From contig CAWAMD010000001.1 of the NCBI GenBank assembly GCA_963783045.1, forward strand, positions 620,001-684,000: 64,000 nt of DNA, in the 5' to 3' direction. The number at the start of each line of letters is the position of its first letter. Position 1 is the stretch's first letter. The notes below the pieces were generated by a model. The model was not told the DNA's origin. It was given only the letters and a program-made list of their open reading frames with translations, and did no database searches. Positions 28,615-37,225 of the stretch are shown here, one piece after another. Source of the stretch: CAWAMD01 sp963783045 (GTDB taxonomy: Bacteria > Actinomycetota > Nitriliruptoria > Nitriliruptorales > Nitriliruptoraceae). The position numbers were made by a program, and so were the translations under genes.

Positions 28615-28680
28615 CCCGAGACGCCGGCCTCGTCGCGGGCGCCCCCACCTGCAGGACCCAGACGGAGCGAGATCCGCACC

Positions 28681-29406
28681 ATGAGACGAGACTTCCGCAA
28701 CCGGGCGTTCCTTCCCGTGTTCATCCCCGTGGTCGTGCTGCTCGCGATCGGCCTTCTCGTCGGTCTGTTCGCGGCGATCCTGCTCTGGAACACACGGGTG
28801 ACGGCCATCACGCTCGCCGTCGTCACGGCGGGCGGCATCCTCTTCGCGATCGCGCTGGCGAACACCCGTGACGAGCTCGGACGCGCCCGACGGGTCGTCG
28901 TCATCCTCGCCGGGTTCGTGCCGGTGGCCGTCGGGGGTGCGTTCGCGCTCGGCGCCGTGCAGATCCCGCAGAACGAGCTCAACATCAACCGGGAGCCCGA
29001 GATCCGCGTTCCCGAGGACGCCCCGGTGATGGCCGCGGAGAGCGCGCAGTCCTTCTGCCTCCCGCAGCCCGACGGCAGCTGCAAGCCGACCCACGAGTGG
29101 GACGTCACCCCGTCGGAGGCCTCCGAGCAGTTCGCCTACTTCTTCGACAACCGCGACAGCGCCACCGGGCCGCACAACCTCGCCATCTTCACGCTGCAGG
29201 GTTCGAAGGACGACCCGAACCCGGGCGACACGATCATCAAGCCCGATCCCTTCGACGGCCCGGAGAAGCGCGGTTACCTCGTCCAGGACGCCACCGTCCC
29301 GCAGACGTTCTTCTTCCAGTGCACCGTCCACCCCTCGACGATGTGGGGCATCGGCACCATCGAGCCGGCCGGCGGCGGCAGCGGCAGCGGTGGCGGCGGC
29401 CAGTGA
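28681..29406 (+). CDS. membrane-anchored cupredoxin-domain protein
   Basis: A 241-residue protein with three N-terminal helices (about 10-100) and an outer C-terminal cupredoxin domain. The candidate type 1 copper ligands are His in GPHNLAIF (near 163) and the loop CTVHPSTM (Cys near 213, His +4, Met +9). The C-terminus is a Gly/Ser tail. A blue-copper protein in an oxidase operon could pass electrons to the oxidase or deliver copper to it; the sequence cannot separate these. It overlaps the methyltransferase gene by four bases (GTGA). Confidence 0.85.
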   Translation: MRRDFRNRAFLPVFIPVVVLLAIGLLVGLFAAILLWNTRVTAITLAVVTAGGILFAIALANTRDELGRARRVVVILAGFVPVAVGGAFALGAVQIPQNELNINREPEIRVPEDAPVMAAESAQSFCLPQPDGSCKPTHEWDVTPSEASEQFAYFFDNRDSATGPHNLAIFTLQGSKDDPNPGDTIIKPDPFDGPEKRGYLVQDATVPQTFFFQCTVHPSTMWGIGTIEPAGGGSGSGGGGQ

Positions 29407-30074
29407 GCGATCACGACCGATCCGACCAGGACCGGGCGGTCGATCGGCTCGCCGACGACCAGCGCGACGTTGACGAGGTGCGCCGCCGGTGGGACGAGCG
29501 CTACGAATTGGCGCGGGGCGAGCTGTGGGGCCGGCCACCGAACGCGTTCGTCGCGGCGCAGACGGGGGACCTGCCACCCGGGGACGTGCTCGATCTCGGC
29601 GCCGGTGACGGCCGCAACGCCGTCTGGCTGGCGGCGCAGGGCCACCGGGTGCTCGCCGTCGACATCTCCCCGGTCGCGCTCGAGCAGACCCGGGAGCGGG
29701 CGGGCGAGCAGCACGTCAGCGTCGACACCCGTGAGGCCGACCTGCATGCGTGGGCGCCCGAGCCGGACTCGTTCGACCTCGTGCTGCTGAGCTACGTGCA
29801 CCTCCCGCAGCCGGCCCGCGGCCGGATGCACCGGGCCGCAGCCCGGGCCGTGCGCCCCGGCGGCCGGCTCGTGTTCGTCGGGCACGACCGGTCGAACATC
29901 GAGCACGGCGTCGGCGGGCCGCCGGATCCGGCCGTCCTGCCGACCGACGAGGAGCTGCGCGAGGAGCTCGGCGGGACGCTCGCGATCGACCGCTGCGAGC
30001 TCTATCGGCGCGAGGTCGAGGGTGCCGACCGGCCGGCGCTCGACCTCGTCTGCGTGGCCCACCGCCCCGCCTGA
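29403..30074 (+). CDS. class I SAM-dependent methyltransferase
   Basis: A 223-residue methyltransferase. An acidic N-terminus precedes RWDERYELARGELWGRPPNAFV, a pattern seen in tellurite-resistance/TehB-like methyltransferases. SAM motif I is VLDLGAGDGRNAVWLAAQGH (ends near residue 75), followed by VLAVDISPVAL and SFDLVLLSYVHL. The substrate is unknown. Its start overlaps the cupredoxin gene, so it ends the oxidase operon, but a role in respiration is only inferred. A palindrome follows 18 bases after the stop. Confidence 0.88.
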   Translation: MSDHDRSDQDRAVDRLADDQRDVDEVRRRWDERYELARGELWGRPPNAFVAAQTGDLPPGDVLDLGAGDGRNAVWLAAQGHRVLAVDISPVALEQTRERAGEQHVSVDTREADLHAWAPEPDSFDLVLLSYVHLPQPARGRMHRAAARAVRPGGRLVFVGHDRSNIEHGVGGPPDPAVLPTDEELREELGGTLAIDRCELYRREVEGADRPALDLVCVAHRPA

Positions 30075-30092
30075 CCCCCGCCCCCCGAGTTT

Positions 30093-30131
30093 GTGAAGGG
30101 TTATGCCGCTCCTGTGGGTACAACCCTTCAC
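30093..30131. repeat. GTGAA-family palindrome, copy 4
   Basis: Arms GTGAAGGGTT (30093-30102) and AACCCTTCAC (30122-30131) pair perfectly around a 19-base loop. The right flank CACGTATCCGGAGGGGGT closely matches the flank of copy 3. It separates two convergent genes, suiting a bidirectional terminator. Confidence 0.75.
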
Positions 30132-30145
30132 GTATCCGGAGGGGG

Positions 30146-30280
30146 TCAGTCCACGGGGGCGGTGTCGTCGCCGACCGGGGCGCCGCAGCGGGGGCAGCGC
30201 CCCGCCTCCTCGTCGGCCGGCTCGAGGAAGCGGCCACACGCGGGGCAGGTGGAGGACAGCCAGCACACCGGGTCACCCAT
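30146..30280 (-). CDS. small zinc-ribbon protein, 44 residues
   Basis: A 44-residue protein with two CxxC pairs, CPACGRF and CPRCGAP, separated by an acidic loop (LEPADEEAG), a classic treble-clef/zinc-ribbon arrangement. ATG 30280 has GGAGGG six bases upstream. It begins 14 bases after the haem O synthase stop on the same strand, so it is probably co-transcribed with it. It may bind zinc and help assembly or regulation; no family function is known. Confidence 0.75.
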   Translation of the reverse strand: MGDPVCWLSSTCPACGRFLEPADEEAGRCPRCGAPVGDDTAPVD

Positions 30281-30294
30281 GCGGCCCTCCTGCC

Positions 30295-31245
30295 TCACAT
30301 CAGGGCGTCGACCGCCGCCGCGATGAAGACCAGCGCCAGGTAGCTGGTCGAGTAGTGGAACAGCCGCATCGCGTCCTTCAGGCTGCGCGAGCGACGGAGC
30401 CGGTGCGCCAGCCAGAGCCAGACGGCCGTCAGGGCCAGCGACACGGACGAGAAGACCCAGCCTGCCTGCGCCCCCGCGATCGTCAGCAGGATGACGCTGA
30501 GCAGCAGGTAGGAGTACAGCAGGATGTGGCGGGTCGCCTCGTCGTTGCCGTAGGTCACGGGCAGCATGGGCAGGCTCGCCCGCGCGTAGTCCTTGCGGTA
30601 CTTCATCGCCAGCGCCCAGAAGTGTGGTGGCGTCCACCAGAAGATGATGGCGAACAGCAGCCACGGGCGCGGGTCGGCCAGCGACGCGCCGGGAACGGCC
30701 GCCCAGCCCGTCAGCACGGGGACGCAGCCGGCCGCACCGCCGATCACCACGGCCTGGTTCGTCCGCCGCTTCATCCCGAGCGTGTAGACGAAGACGTACC
30801 AGACGATCGCGGAGGTGGCGAGCAGCGCCGCGGAGAGGTTCACGAACCCCCAGAGCCACACGAACCCGGCGACGCCGAGCACGATCCCGAACACGAGCGC
30901 CCCGATCGGCGACACGTCGTCACGGGCGGTGGGTCGACGCCAGGTGCGGTGCATCACCCGGTCGATGTCACGGTCGACGAAGTTGTTGACCGCGTTCGCG
31001 CTGCCCGCCGACAGGCTGCCGCCGATCAGCGTGGCGAGCACCAGCCAGGTGCCCGGCCAGCCACCGGCGGCCATGACCATGGCCGGGACCGTGGTGACGA
31101 GCAGCAGCTCGATGATGCGGGGCTTGGTCACGAGGAAGTACCGGCGGGCCACGTCGAGCGGGCTGCCGGTACGGGCGAGCCGGGGTGGCTGCTTCTCGCC
31201 GGTCGAACCGACCGTCTCGGAGGCGCTCATCTCCTGCGCGCTCAC
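30295..31245 (-). CDS. ctaB: protohaem IX farnesyltransferase (haem O synthase)
   Basis: A 316-residue UbiA-family membrane enzyme that adds a farnesyl group to haem b. About nine helices. The prenyl-diphosphate-binding motif NFVDRDIDRVMHRTWRRP (near 85-105) and second loop motif WTPPHFWALAMKYRKDY are intact. GTG 31245 is preferred because it overlaps the stop of the upstream gene (GTGA); ATG 31230 lies right against AGGAG. It provides haem O for CtaA, and so haem A for the oxidase encoded nearby. Confidence 0.95.
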   Translation of the reverse strand: MSAQEMSASETVGSTGEKQPPRLARTGSPLDVARRYFLVTKPRIIELLLVTTVPAMVMAAGGWPGTWLVLATLIGGSLSAGSANAVNNFVDRDIDRVMHRTWRRPTARDDVSPIGALVFGIVLGVAGFVWLWGFVNLSAALLATSAIVWYVFVYTLGMKRRTNQAVVIGGAAGCVPVLTGWAAVPGASLADPRPWLLFAIIFWWTPPHFWALAMKYRKDYARASLPMLPVTYGNDEATRHILLYSYLLLSVILLTIAGAQAGWVFSSVSLALTAVWLWLAHRLRRSRSLKDAMRLFHYSTSYLALVFIAAAVDALM

Positions 31246-31616
31246 GGCTGCGGCCGCCCCGCACGCCGCGACTCGCGCCACATCCGCCACCCGATCCCGG
31301 CCACGACGAGGGCGAGCAGGAACGACACGCTGTAGAGCACAAGGTGGACGGCGACGAACCCGGCCGTGCGCGGCTCGGCGTCGTGCAGCATGATCCAGAC
31401 GCGCGTCGCCCACAGCCAGACGTTCCAGGCTGCGATCGCCACGAGGAGCAGGCCACGGCGGGCGTGGCGCCGGGTGTCGGTCGAAAGCGGCCTGCCCGTC
31501 GCGGACACGGTGGCAGCGTTGCGGAGATCCGCGGACACGTGGGGGCTCCTTGCCGAGGCCCCGGGCCCGCGCGAGGACCACGGGGGCGGGGGCGGCTCGA
31601 CGACCGGTGACGACAT
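31242..31616 (-). CDS. hypothetical two-helix membrane protein
   Basis: A 124-residue protein with a proline-rich N-terminus (VEPPPPPWSSRGPG) and two membrane helices: GLLLVAIAAWNVWLWATRVW and FVAVHLVLYSVSFLLALVVAGIGW. No family recognised, although similar small membrane proteins accompany ctaB in many Actinomycetota. TACCCT lies eight bases before ATG 31616, giving a leaderless-type start divergent from ctaA. It is coupled to ctaB by a GTGA overlap, so a role in haem or oxidase biogenesis is plausible. Confidence 0.75.
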   Translation of the reverse strand: MSSPVVEPPPPPWSSRGPGASARSPHVSADLRNAATVSATGRPLSTDTRRHARRGLLLVAIAAWNVWLWATRVWIMLHDAEPRTAGFVAVHLVLYSVSFLLALVVAGIGWRMWRESRRAGRPQP

Positions 31617-31709
31617 CGTGCCCAAGGGTAGGCCGGACGCCGCCGCCGGGCGACTCCGCAGCCGTCGCCGCGCGCCCACCTCCCGGACCCGTGGGTACCC
31701 TTGCCCGCC

Positions 31710-32690
31710 ATGACCGATCGGGACTCCTCCACGGCGCCGCCACGCCTCGACACGGCCCGCCGCCTCGCGGTCGTGGCGATCGCCGCGAACGTCGGCATCG
31801 TCGTCAGCGGCGGCGCCGTCCGGCTGACCGGCTCGGGGCTCGGCTGTCCCGACTGGCCGACCTGCGACGGCACCCGGATCCTCCCGGGTGGCGCCGACCT
31901 CGCCAGCAGCGGGGTGCACCAGGCCATCGAGTTCGGCAACCGGCTGATGACCTTCGTCGTCCTGGCCGCCGTGGTCGCCGTGTTCGTCGCCGTCTGGCGT
32001 GCCCGTCGCGACGGTCAGGTCGATCGGGCCACGTCACGGCTCGCGGCGGCGCTGCCGCTCGGAGTGCTCGGGCAGGCGGTGATCGGCGGGGTCGCGGTGC
32101 TGACCGGGCTGCACTGGAGCTGGGTGGCAGCGCACTTCCTGCTCTCGGCCGTCCTCATCGCGGTCGCCGTGCTGCTGCACGACCGGCTGGCCCGCCCCCG
32201 CACCCGAACCCGATCGGTCGACGCCGCCGGCGGCGCCACGCCGTCGGTCCGGCTGCTCGCGGTGGGGATCGTCGTCCTCGCCGTTGTCGTGCTCGCGCTC
32301 GGCACGCTCGTGACCGCCGCGGGTCCGCATGCCGGCGACCCGGGCACACCCCGGCTCGCCATCGACATCCGGGACATCGCGAAGACCCATGCCGGTGCGG
32401 TGTGGCTCACGGTGCTGTCGAGCCTCGCCATCTGGTGGCTCGCACGGCGTGGGCAGGCCAGCCCGGCGGTGCGGCGTGCCGCCGTCGCACTCCTCGCCGT
32501 GGAGGTCGTCCAGGGTGGCATCGGCTACCTGCAGTACGCCCTCGGGATCCCGGCGTGGCTGGTCGCGCTCCACGTCCTCGCCGCGTGCCTCTTCTGGATC
32601 GCCGCCCTCCGGGTGCTGCTCGCCACGCGCCCCGTCGCGTCCCCCGCCGCCGCACCCAGCGACCGCCGTGCCGCCGCCACCGTCGGCTGA
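31710..32690 (+). CDS. ctaA: haem A synthase (COX15/CtaA)
   Basis: A 326-residue membrane protein with eight predicted helices in two four-helix halves. SGGAVRLTGSGLGCPDWPTCDG includes the family hallmark glycine-cysteine pair, and the later half has VTAAGPHAGDPG. Conserved histidines in GVHQAIEFGNR, LTGLHWSWVAAHF and ALHVLAA are likely haem ligands. It oxidises the methyl group of haem O to make haem A. ATG 31710 follows TACCCT by eight bases, divergent from the ctaB operon. Confidence 0.95.
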   Translation: MTDRDSSTAPPRLDTARRLAVVAIAANVGIVVSGGAVRLTGSGLGCPDWPTCDGTRILPGGADLASSGVHQAIEFGNRLMTFVVLAAVVAVFVAVWRARRDGQVDRATSRLAAALPLGVLGQAVIGGVAVLTGLHWSWVAAHFLLSAVLIAVAVLLHDRLARPRTRTRSVDAAGGATPSVRLLAVGIVVLAVVVLALGTLVTAAGPHAGDPGTPRLAIDIRDIAKTHAGAVWLTVLSSLAIWWLARRGQASPAVRRAAVALLAVEVVQGGIGYLQYALGIPAWLVALHVLAACLFWIAALRVLLATRPVASPAAAPSDRRAAATVG

Positions 32691-33462
32691 CGTCGGCCCC
32701 CTCTCCCTCGTGGTGCTCGGCGACAGCACCTCCTTCACCGACCACCGGGGTCCGCAGCTCCCGGACGACCCCGGGCTCTACCCGCAGGTGCTGGCCCGCC
32801 GCCTCGAGTCGGCGCTGGACCGCCCCGTCGCGGTCACCACGGTGGCCCGCGCCGGCATGACCGTCCGCGAGGCCTGGAAGACGGTCGCCAAGGACCGGCA
32901 CGTCCAGTTCGACGTGCTCGCTCGCGCCCACGCGGTCGTGGTCGGGATCGGCGGCTTCGACCACGCCCCCGCCGGTGTCCCGCCGTCGGTCGAGGCGGTC
33001 GTCCCCTACCTGCGGCCGACCCGCCTGCGCCGGCGCGTGCGACGCACCCTCGGGACCGTCTACCCCTGGGCGGTGCGGATGCACGGCGGCCACCGCATGC
33101 GCACGCCCGCGGGGGAGTTCACCCGGCTCTTCGACGCCACGCTGCTCCAGGTCCGCGGGCTCGTGCAGGGAGGGGCCGGCGCGGTGCTGGGGCCGACGAG
33201 CCACCGCTCGCCGTACTACGCGTACCGGGACCCGGCGCACGGCGGCGGCCAGGACCGACAGCTCGCCATCGCCCGCCGCCACGGCTTCGCGACCGTGCCC
33301 GCCTGGCCGCTCGTCGTGCCGTCGCTCGCGGCGCTGAACCCCGACGGGATCCACTGGCCGACCGAGGTCCACGAGCGCGTCGGCGACGCGCTGGCTGCCG
33401 CCCTGCTGCCCCAGCTGCGCGGCGAGCGTCCCGGGCTGCCCATCCCCGGCCAGGAGCCCTGA
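32668..33462 (+). CDS. SGNH/GDSL hydrolase, OctT-like acyltransferase
   Basis: A 264-residue protein overlapping the end of ctaA by 23 bases. Block I is LGDSTSF (catalytic serine in GDS), block III includes VVGIGGFDHAP, and block V is NPDGIHWPTEVH with the Asp-His pair. The overall pattern (GPQLPDDPGLYPQVLA, YLRPTRLRRRVRR, NPDGIHW) resembles mycobacterial diglucosylglycerate octanoyltransferase OctT, which acylates a methylglucose lipopolysaccharide precursor. Whether this organism makes such polysaccharides is not shown, and no glycosyltransferase adjoins. A plain esterase is the alternative. Confidence 0.8.
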   Translation: MPPPPSADVGPLSLVVLGDSTSFTDHRGPQLPDDPGLYPQVLARRLESALDRPVAVTTVARAGMTVREAWKTVAKDRHVQFDVLARAHAVVVGIGGFDHAPAGVPPSVEAVVPYLRPTRLRRRVRRTLGTVYPWAVRMHGGHRMRTPAGEFTRLFDATLLQVRGLVQGGAGAVLGPTSHRSPYYAYRDPAHGGGQDRQLAIARRHGFATVPAWPLVVPSLAALNPDGIHWPTEVHERVGDALAAALLPQLRGERPGLPIPGQEP

Positions 33463-33551
33463 GCCGAGCCCGCCTGCGGGCGTGCTTACGTCGGGGTGGG
33501 GACCTGCCGACACTAGGGTCAGACGACGGTCCGGGATCCTGGGGGATACGT

Positions 33552-34037
33552 GTGAGGACCCGCGAAACCTGGCGGGCGGACGGCGGCTTCGCGTTGACGG
33601 AGCTCGCCGTCGTCGTGCTGATCCTGTCGATCCTGGCCACCATCGCCATCACGACCTTCTTCGCCCAGCGCCACAAGGCCGACAACGTCTCGGCGATCTC
33701 GACCCTGAAGAACCTCCGCACGGCCGCGGAGTCGATCCGGGCCGACAGCGCGTCGTCCGCCTACACGGGGGTCGCGCAGACCTACGAGGCGGAGCAGCGC
33801 TCCTACGAGTACTTCGGGGGAGATCTCCCGTCGGCGAACCCGCACCAGGTCTCCGTGGACGCGGCCGACGACGGCGGCTGGGTCTCCTTCGCCGTCTCCA
33901 GCGGCGAGCGCTGCTACTACATGCGTCTCGAGAGGGCCGCCGACGAGGTGTTCAAGGACACCCGTACGGTCGACGACTCGGCCGTGCAGTGTCGCGCGAG
34001 GGAGTTCACCTCCGGCTCGGGTGCCGGCTGGGACTGA
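33552..34037 (+). CDS. type IV prepilin-like protein (orphan)
   Basis: A 161-residue protein with a class III signal: a short basic leader ending in G, then FALTELAVVVLILSILATIA, with the Glu at mature position 5. A prepilin peptidase would cut before Phe and methylate it. The rest is helical then beta-rich, with two cysteines (SGERCYYM and VQCRAR) that could form the usual D-loop disulfide. No pilus ATPase, PilC or peptidase gene is near, so it works with machinery encoded elsewhere. GTG 33552 is the start. Confidence 0.85.
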   Translation: MRTRETWRADGGFALTELAVVVLILSILATIAITTFFAQRHKADNVSAISTLKNLRTAAESIRADSASSAYTGVAQTYEAEQRSYEYFGGDLPSANPHQVSVDAADDGGWVSFAVSSGERCYYMRLERAADEVFKDTRTVDDSAVQCRAREFTSGSGAGWD

Positions 34038-34217
34038 CCGCGGTCGCGTCCCGGTACCGGTGCCGACGGCGGCGCGGTCCGTGCGGTCCGGCGGCCCGCC
34101 CGGGGCCGGCATGGGACATGTGACCGATGTGCGTCGTGTGTCAGGGCGCCGCTACCGTGTCGACGGAACCGCTCGTGGGCGAGAGGTGCGGGCGGCAGGC
34201 CACCGGGAGGGTGATCG

Positions 34218-35414
34218 ATGGGTCGTCGGGTGTTCGTCGTCGGCGTCGGCATGACGAAGTTCGAGAAGCCGGGTGCGCGGGAGTGGGACTACCCCGACAT
34301 GGCGCTCGAGTCGGGCAAGAAGGCCCTCGACGACGCCGGTGTGCCCTACGACACGATCGAGCAGGCCTGTGTCGGCTACGTCTACGGCGAGTCGACCTCG
34401 GGGCAGCGCGCCGTCTACCAGCTCGGGCTGACCGGCGTTCCCGTCTACAACGTGAACAACAACTGCTCGACCGGCTCGACGGCGCTGATGATGGCCCGCC
34501 AGTTCGTCGAGGGCGGCATCGCCGACTGCGTGCTCGCCCTCGGGTTCGAGAAGATGCAGAAGGGCTCGCTCAAGGGCGCCGGGTTCGACGACCGCGCCAT
34601 GCCGCTCGACAAGCACTACACGAAGATGATCGAGCTGCGCGGCTGGGAGGAGTCCCCGCCGGCACCCCAGATCTTCGGCAACGCCGGCCGTGAGCACATG
34701 GAGCGCTACGGCACGACGCCCGAGCAGTTCGCCAGGATCGCCGAGAAGAACCACCGCCACTCGGCGAACAACCCGTACGCCCAGTTCCAGGACGTCTACA
34801 GCCTCGACGACATCCTGGACGCACGGATGATCCACGACCCGCTGACGAAGCTGCAGTGCTCGCCGACCTCGGACGGCTCGGCCGCCGCGGTGCTGGTCTC
34901 CGAGGAGTTCGTCCGCGAGCACGGCCTCGAGGACCAGGCGATCGAGATCGTCGCCCAGACGATGGTCACCGACACCGAGGACACCTTCGCCAAGGACTCG
35001 GTCATCAGCCTCGTCGGCGCGGACATGACCGCGACGGCCGCCCGTCAGGTCTTCGACGCCTCCGGGTTGACGATCGACGACGTGGACGTGATCGAGCTGC
35101 ACGACTGCTTCTCGACGAACGAGCTCATCACCTACGAGGCGCTCGGCATGGCCGAGGAGGGCAAGGGCGGGGCCATCGTCGACGCCGACGACAACACCTA
35201 CGGCGGCCGCTGGGTCGTCAACCCGTCGGGCGGTCTCGAGTCGAAGGGCCACCCGCTCGGTGCCACCGGCCTCGCCCAGTGCAGCGAGCTGACCTGGCAG
35301 CTGCGCGGGCAGGCCGAGGCCCGGCAGGTCGACGGCGCGACCGTCGGCCTCCAGCACAACATCGGGCTCGGCGGCGCTGCCGTCGTGACCCTCTACCGGC
35401 GCCCCGACTGGTGA
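34218..35414 (+). CDS. thiolase-like lipid-transfer protein (SCP-x thiolase family)
   Basis: A 398-residue thiolase-superfamily protein. The N-terminus VFVVGVGMTKFEKPG and NNNCSTGSTALMMARQFV place the nucleophilic cysteine near residue 82; the second region has HDCFSTNEL and GHPLGATGLAQ with the conserved histidine. These proteins cleave or handle beta-keto acyl-CoA chains, often in sterol side-chain breakdown in actinobacteria. The short C-terminal NIGLGG motif is present. GGGAGG precedes ATG 34218. It is not in an operon with other fatty-acid or sterol genes, so the substrate is unassigned. Confidence 0.88.
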   Translation: MGRRVFVVGVGMTKFEKPGAREWDYPDMALESGKKALDDAGVPYDTIEQACVGYVYGESTSGQRAVYQLGLTGVPVYNVNNNCSTGSTALMMARQFVEGGIADCVLALGFEKMQKGSLKGAGFDDRAMPLDKHYTKMIELRGWEESPPAPQIFGNAGREHMERYGTTPEQFARIAEKNHRHSANNPYAQFQDVYSLDDILDARMIHDPLTKLQCSPTSDGSAAAVLVSEEFVREHGLEDQAIEIVAQTMVTDTEDTFAKDSVISLVGADMTATAARQVFDASGLTIDDVDVIELHDCFSTNELITYEALGMAEEGKGGAIVDADDNTYGGRWVVNPSGGLESKGHPLGATGLAQCSELTWQLRGQAEARQVDGATVGLQHNIGLGGAAVVTLYRRPDW

Positions 35415-35501
35415 GCCGCCCCTGAGTCTCAGAAGCTCGCGACGGCGCCTCGGTCGACCCCCCTCCCGGCCGCGGGCGCCGTCACCTCTCGGCGCCGCCG
35501 G

Positions 35502-36023
35502 TCAGCCCATGGGCCGGCGGCGCTGCCGTGCGTGCTCGGCCCGGCTGATGTCGGACCGTGTCGTCGGGTGCCACAGCAACGCGAACACGGTGAGGTTGGC
35601 GAGGCCGGTGAGCACACCCCAGATCGCACCGGAGGCGGCGTCGTTGGCGAGCAGACCCGCCGTCCCGATTGCGAGCGAGATCAGTGCCAGGGCGCCGGCC
35701 ATGAACAGCGCGCCCTCGCGGGCGGCCTGGCGGCGCCGGAGCACGCCGATCGCGAGATAGAGCTCCAGCAGGCAGGTCACGACCACGATGGCGCCGGCCG
35801 TGACGAAGAGTGTCCTCTCGGCCTCCGGGGCGATCGCCATCTGGATCGCGACGGCGTTCGGACCCCGGTGCGTGACGGTGCTGAGGACCCCGATGGTCGC
35901 CGTGGTCCCGAAGACGGCGGTCAGCACGAGCATGAGTATGCCGGCCGCGGTCGTGGTGGGAGCGCGGCGTGGGCGATCGTCGTCACGTACGACGGTCACC
36001 GAGGGAGACGTGGTGACAGGCAC
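35502..36023 (-). CDS. hypothetical four-helix membrane protein
   Basis: A 173-residue protein with four membrane helices: AGILMLVLTAVFGTTATIGV, FVTAGAIVVVTCLLELYLAI, LFMAGALALISLAIGTAGLL and IWGVLTGLANLTVFALLW, with basic ends. No known family or motif. It lies alone, convergent with the thiolase gene. The 177-base gap to 36200 holds no gene; a CATACT hexamer (minus strand, near 36110) may be a -10. Confidence 0.7.
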   Translation of the reverse strand: MPVTTSPSVTVVRDDDRPRRAPTTTAAGILMLVLTAVFGTTATIGVLSTVTHRGPNAVAIQMAIAPEAERTLFVTAGAIVVVTCLLELYLAIGVLRRRQAAREGALFMAGALALISLAIGTAGLLANDAASGAIWGVLTGLANLTVFALLWHPTTRSDISRAEHARQRRRPMG

Positions 36024-36200
36024 AGCGAACCTCCGGGCGGGCGGGGCAGCGTCCCGGGCGTCACCCCGGGCAGGTGGCGCAACCCCGTGCGCGTCGCTGC
36101 TTCCAGTATGGCGCTTCCGTCCGGTCCGCGTGGTGGTGGGGCGCCGAAGGATGCGACCCGCGCTCGCGACAGTGGTGACACGCCGGGCAGACCGGGACCA

Positions 36201-37183
36201 TCATCCGGCGGGGGAGGGCGCGTCACCCGATGCGGCGTCCCAGCCCTCCGTCAGCACCACGTCGCCGCCCTGCAGCCGGTAGTAGACCTGCCAGGTCCAG
36301 TAGCCGAGGTACGCGCGGGCGTCGGCCTGCATCACCTGGGCGTAGTCGTCGACGGCAGTGACGTAGTGGTCGGCGTGGTTGTACGCGTAGAGAGCGGCCT
36401 GCATGTCCCCCGGGGCGCCGTGAGCGACGAGGTAGCGCGCGGCGGTGCGGATCGCGTCGTGCGGGTCGTCGATGTCGCCTTCCCCGTAGGCGTCCCAGGT
36501 GCTCGGCAGGAACTGCATGGGCCCCTTCGCGCCGGCGTCGGAGTCGCCCCGGATCCGTCCCATGCGCGTCTCGACGAGGTGGATCGCCGCGAGGTACGTC
36601 CAGTCGATCCCGAGCTCGTCGCCGGCGGCGCGGTAGGCGGCGAGCAGGGTTGGGGCGGGCGGTGGCGCGACGATGCGCCAGTCGGGGAGGTGGTCCCGGG
36701 GCGCCGTGAGGGCCCGCAGCTCCTCGGCCGCCTCGAGGTTCCGGTCGAAGACATCATGCAGGTCGGCGGGCATCGCGGCGCGCGCCGTGTCCTGCCACGC
36801 CGGCGTGGCCGCGAGCTGCCGGTAGGCGGCCTGCTGCGTCCACCCCCACGGGCGGAGCGCATCAGCGCTGGTGCCGGGCTCGCGGATGGCGTGCTCGGCG
36901 GCGGTCAGCAGGTGCGCGAGCTCGGCCGGGTCCCGGAAGGCGGTCGTGGCGGCCGGCGGCCGGGGCGTCGGGGCGGGGGGCGCCGGACTCGGCGGCGAGG
37001 CAGAGGCAGCGGGCGGCGCCGCCGACCGGGGGTCGCCGGTGCGCTGGCCGGTGCGCTCGCGGGCGTGTCGGGGGCGGCCGTGCTGCCGGGCCCGCCGGCG
37101 GCCGTGCAGCCAGCTACCGCAGCGGCGGCGACGAGAGCAGCGAGCTGCGTGACGCGTGAGCGTGGGCGTGGGCGGATGCGCAT
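36201..37183 (-). pseudogene. lytic transglycosylase lipoprotein, disrupted by one frameshift
   Basis: ATG 37183 starts a lipoprotein signal (MRIRPRPRSRV, then lipobox AVAGC). An Ala/Pro/Thr linker follows, and there the frame is lost. The next frame runs through a helical domain and an SLT-type domain: WTYLAAIHLVETRMGRI with the catalytic Glu, GAKGPMQFLPSTWDAYG, and AALYAYNHADHYV, all typical of soluble lytic transglycosylases that cleave glycan strands. Adding one base to the G5 run at 37028-37032 joins the two frames into a protein of about 327 residues. The domain is intact, so an assembly error is likely. Confidence 0.85.
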
Positions 37184-37225
37184 GACCGCGAGCGTAGGCA
37201 GCGGTCCGCGGACCGTCGGCGGGGC

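Noticed and set aside
25556..29577. Long minus-strand frames opposite the oxidase genes
   Set aside because: Asp/His/Arg-rich shadows of well-conserved subunits on the plus strand.
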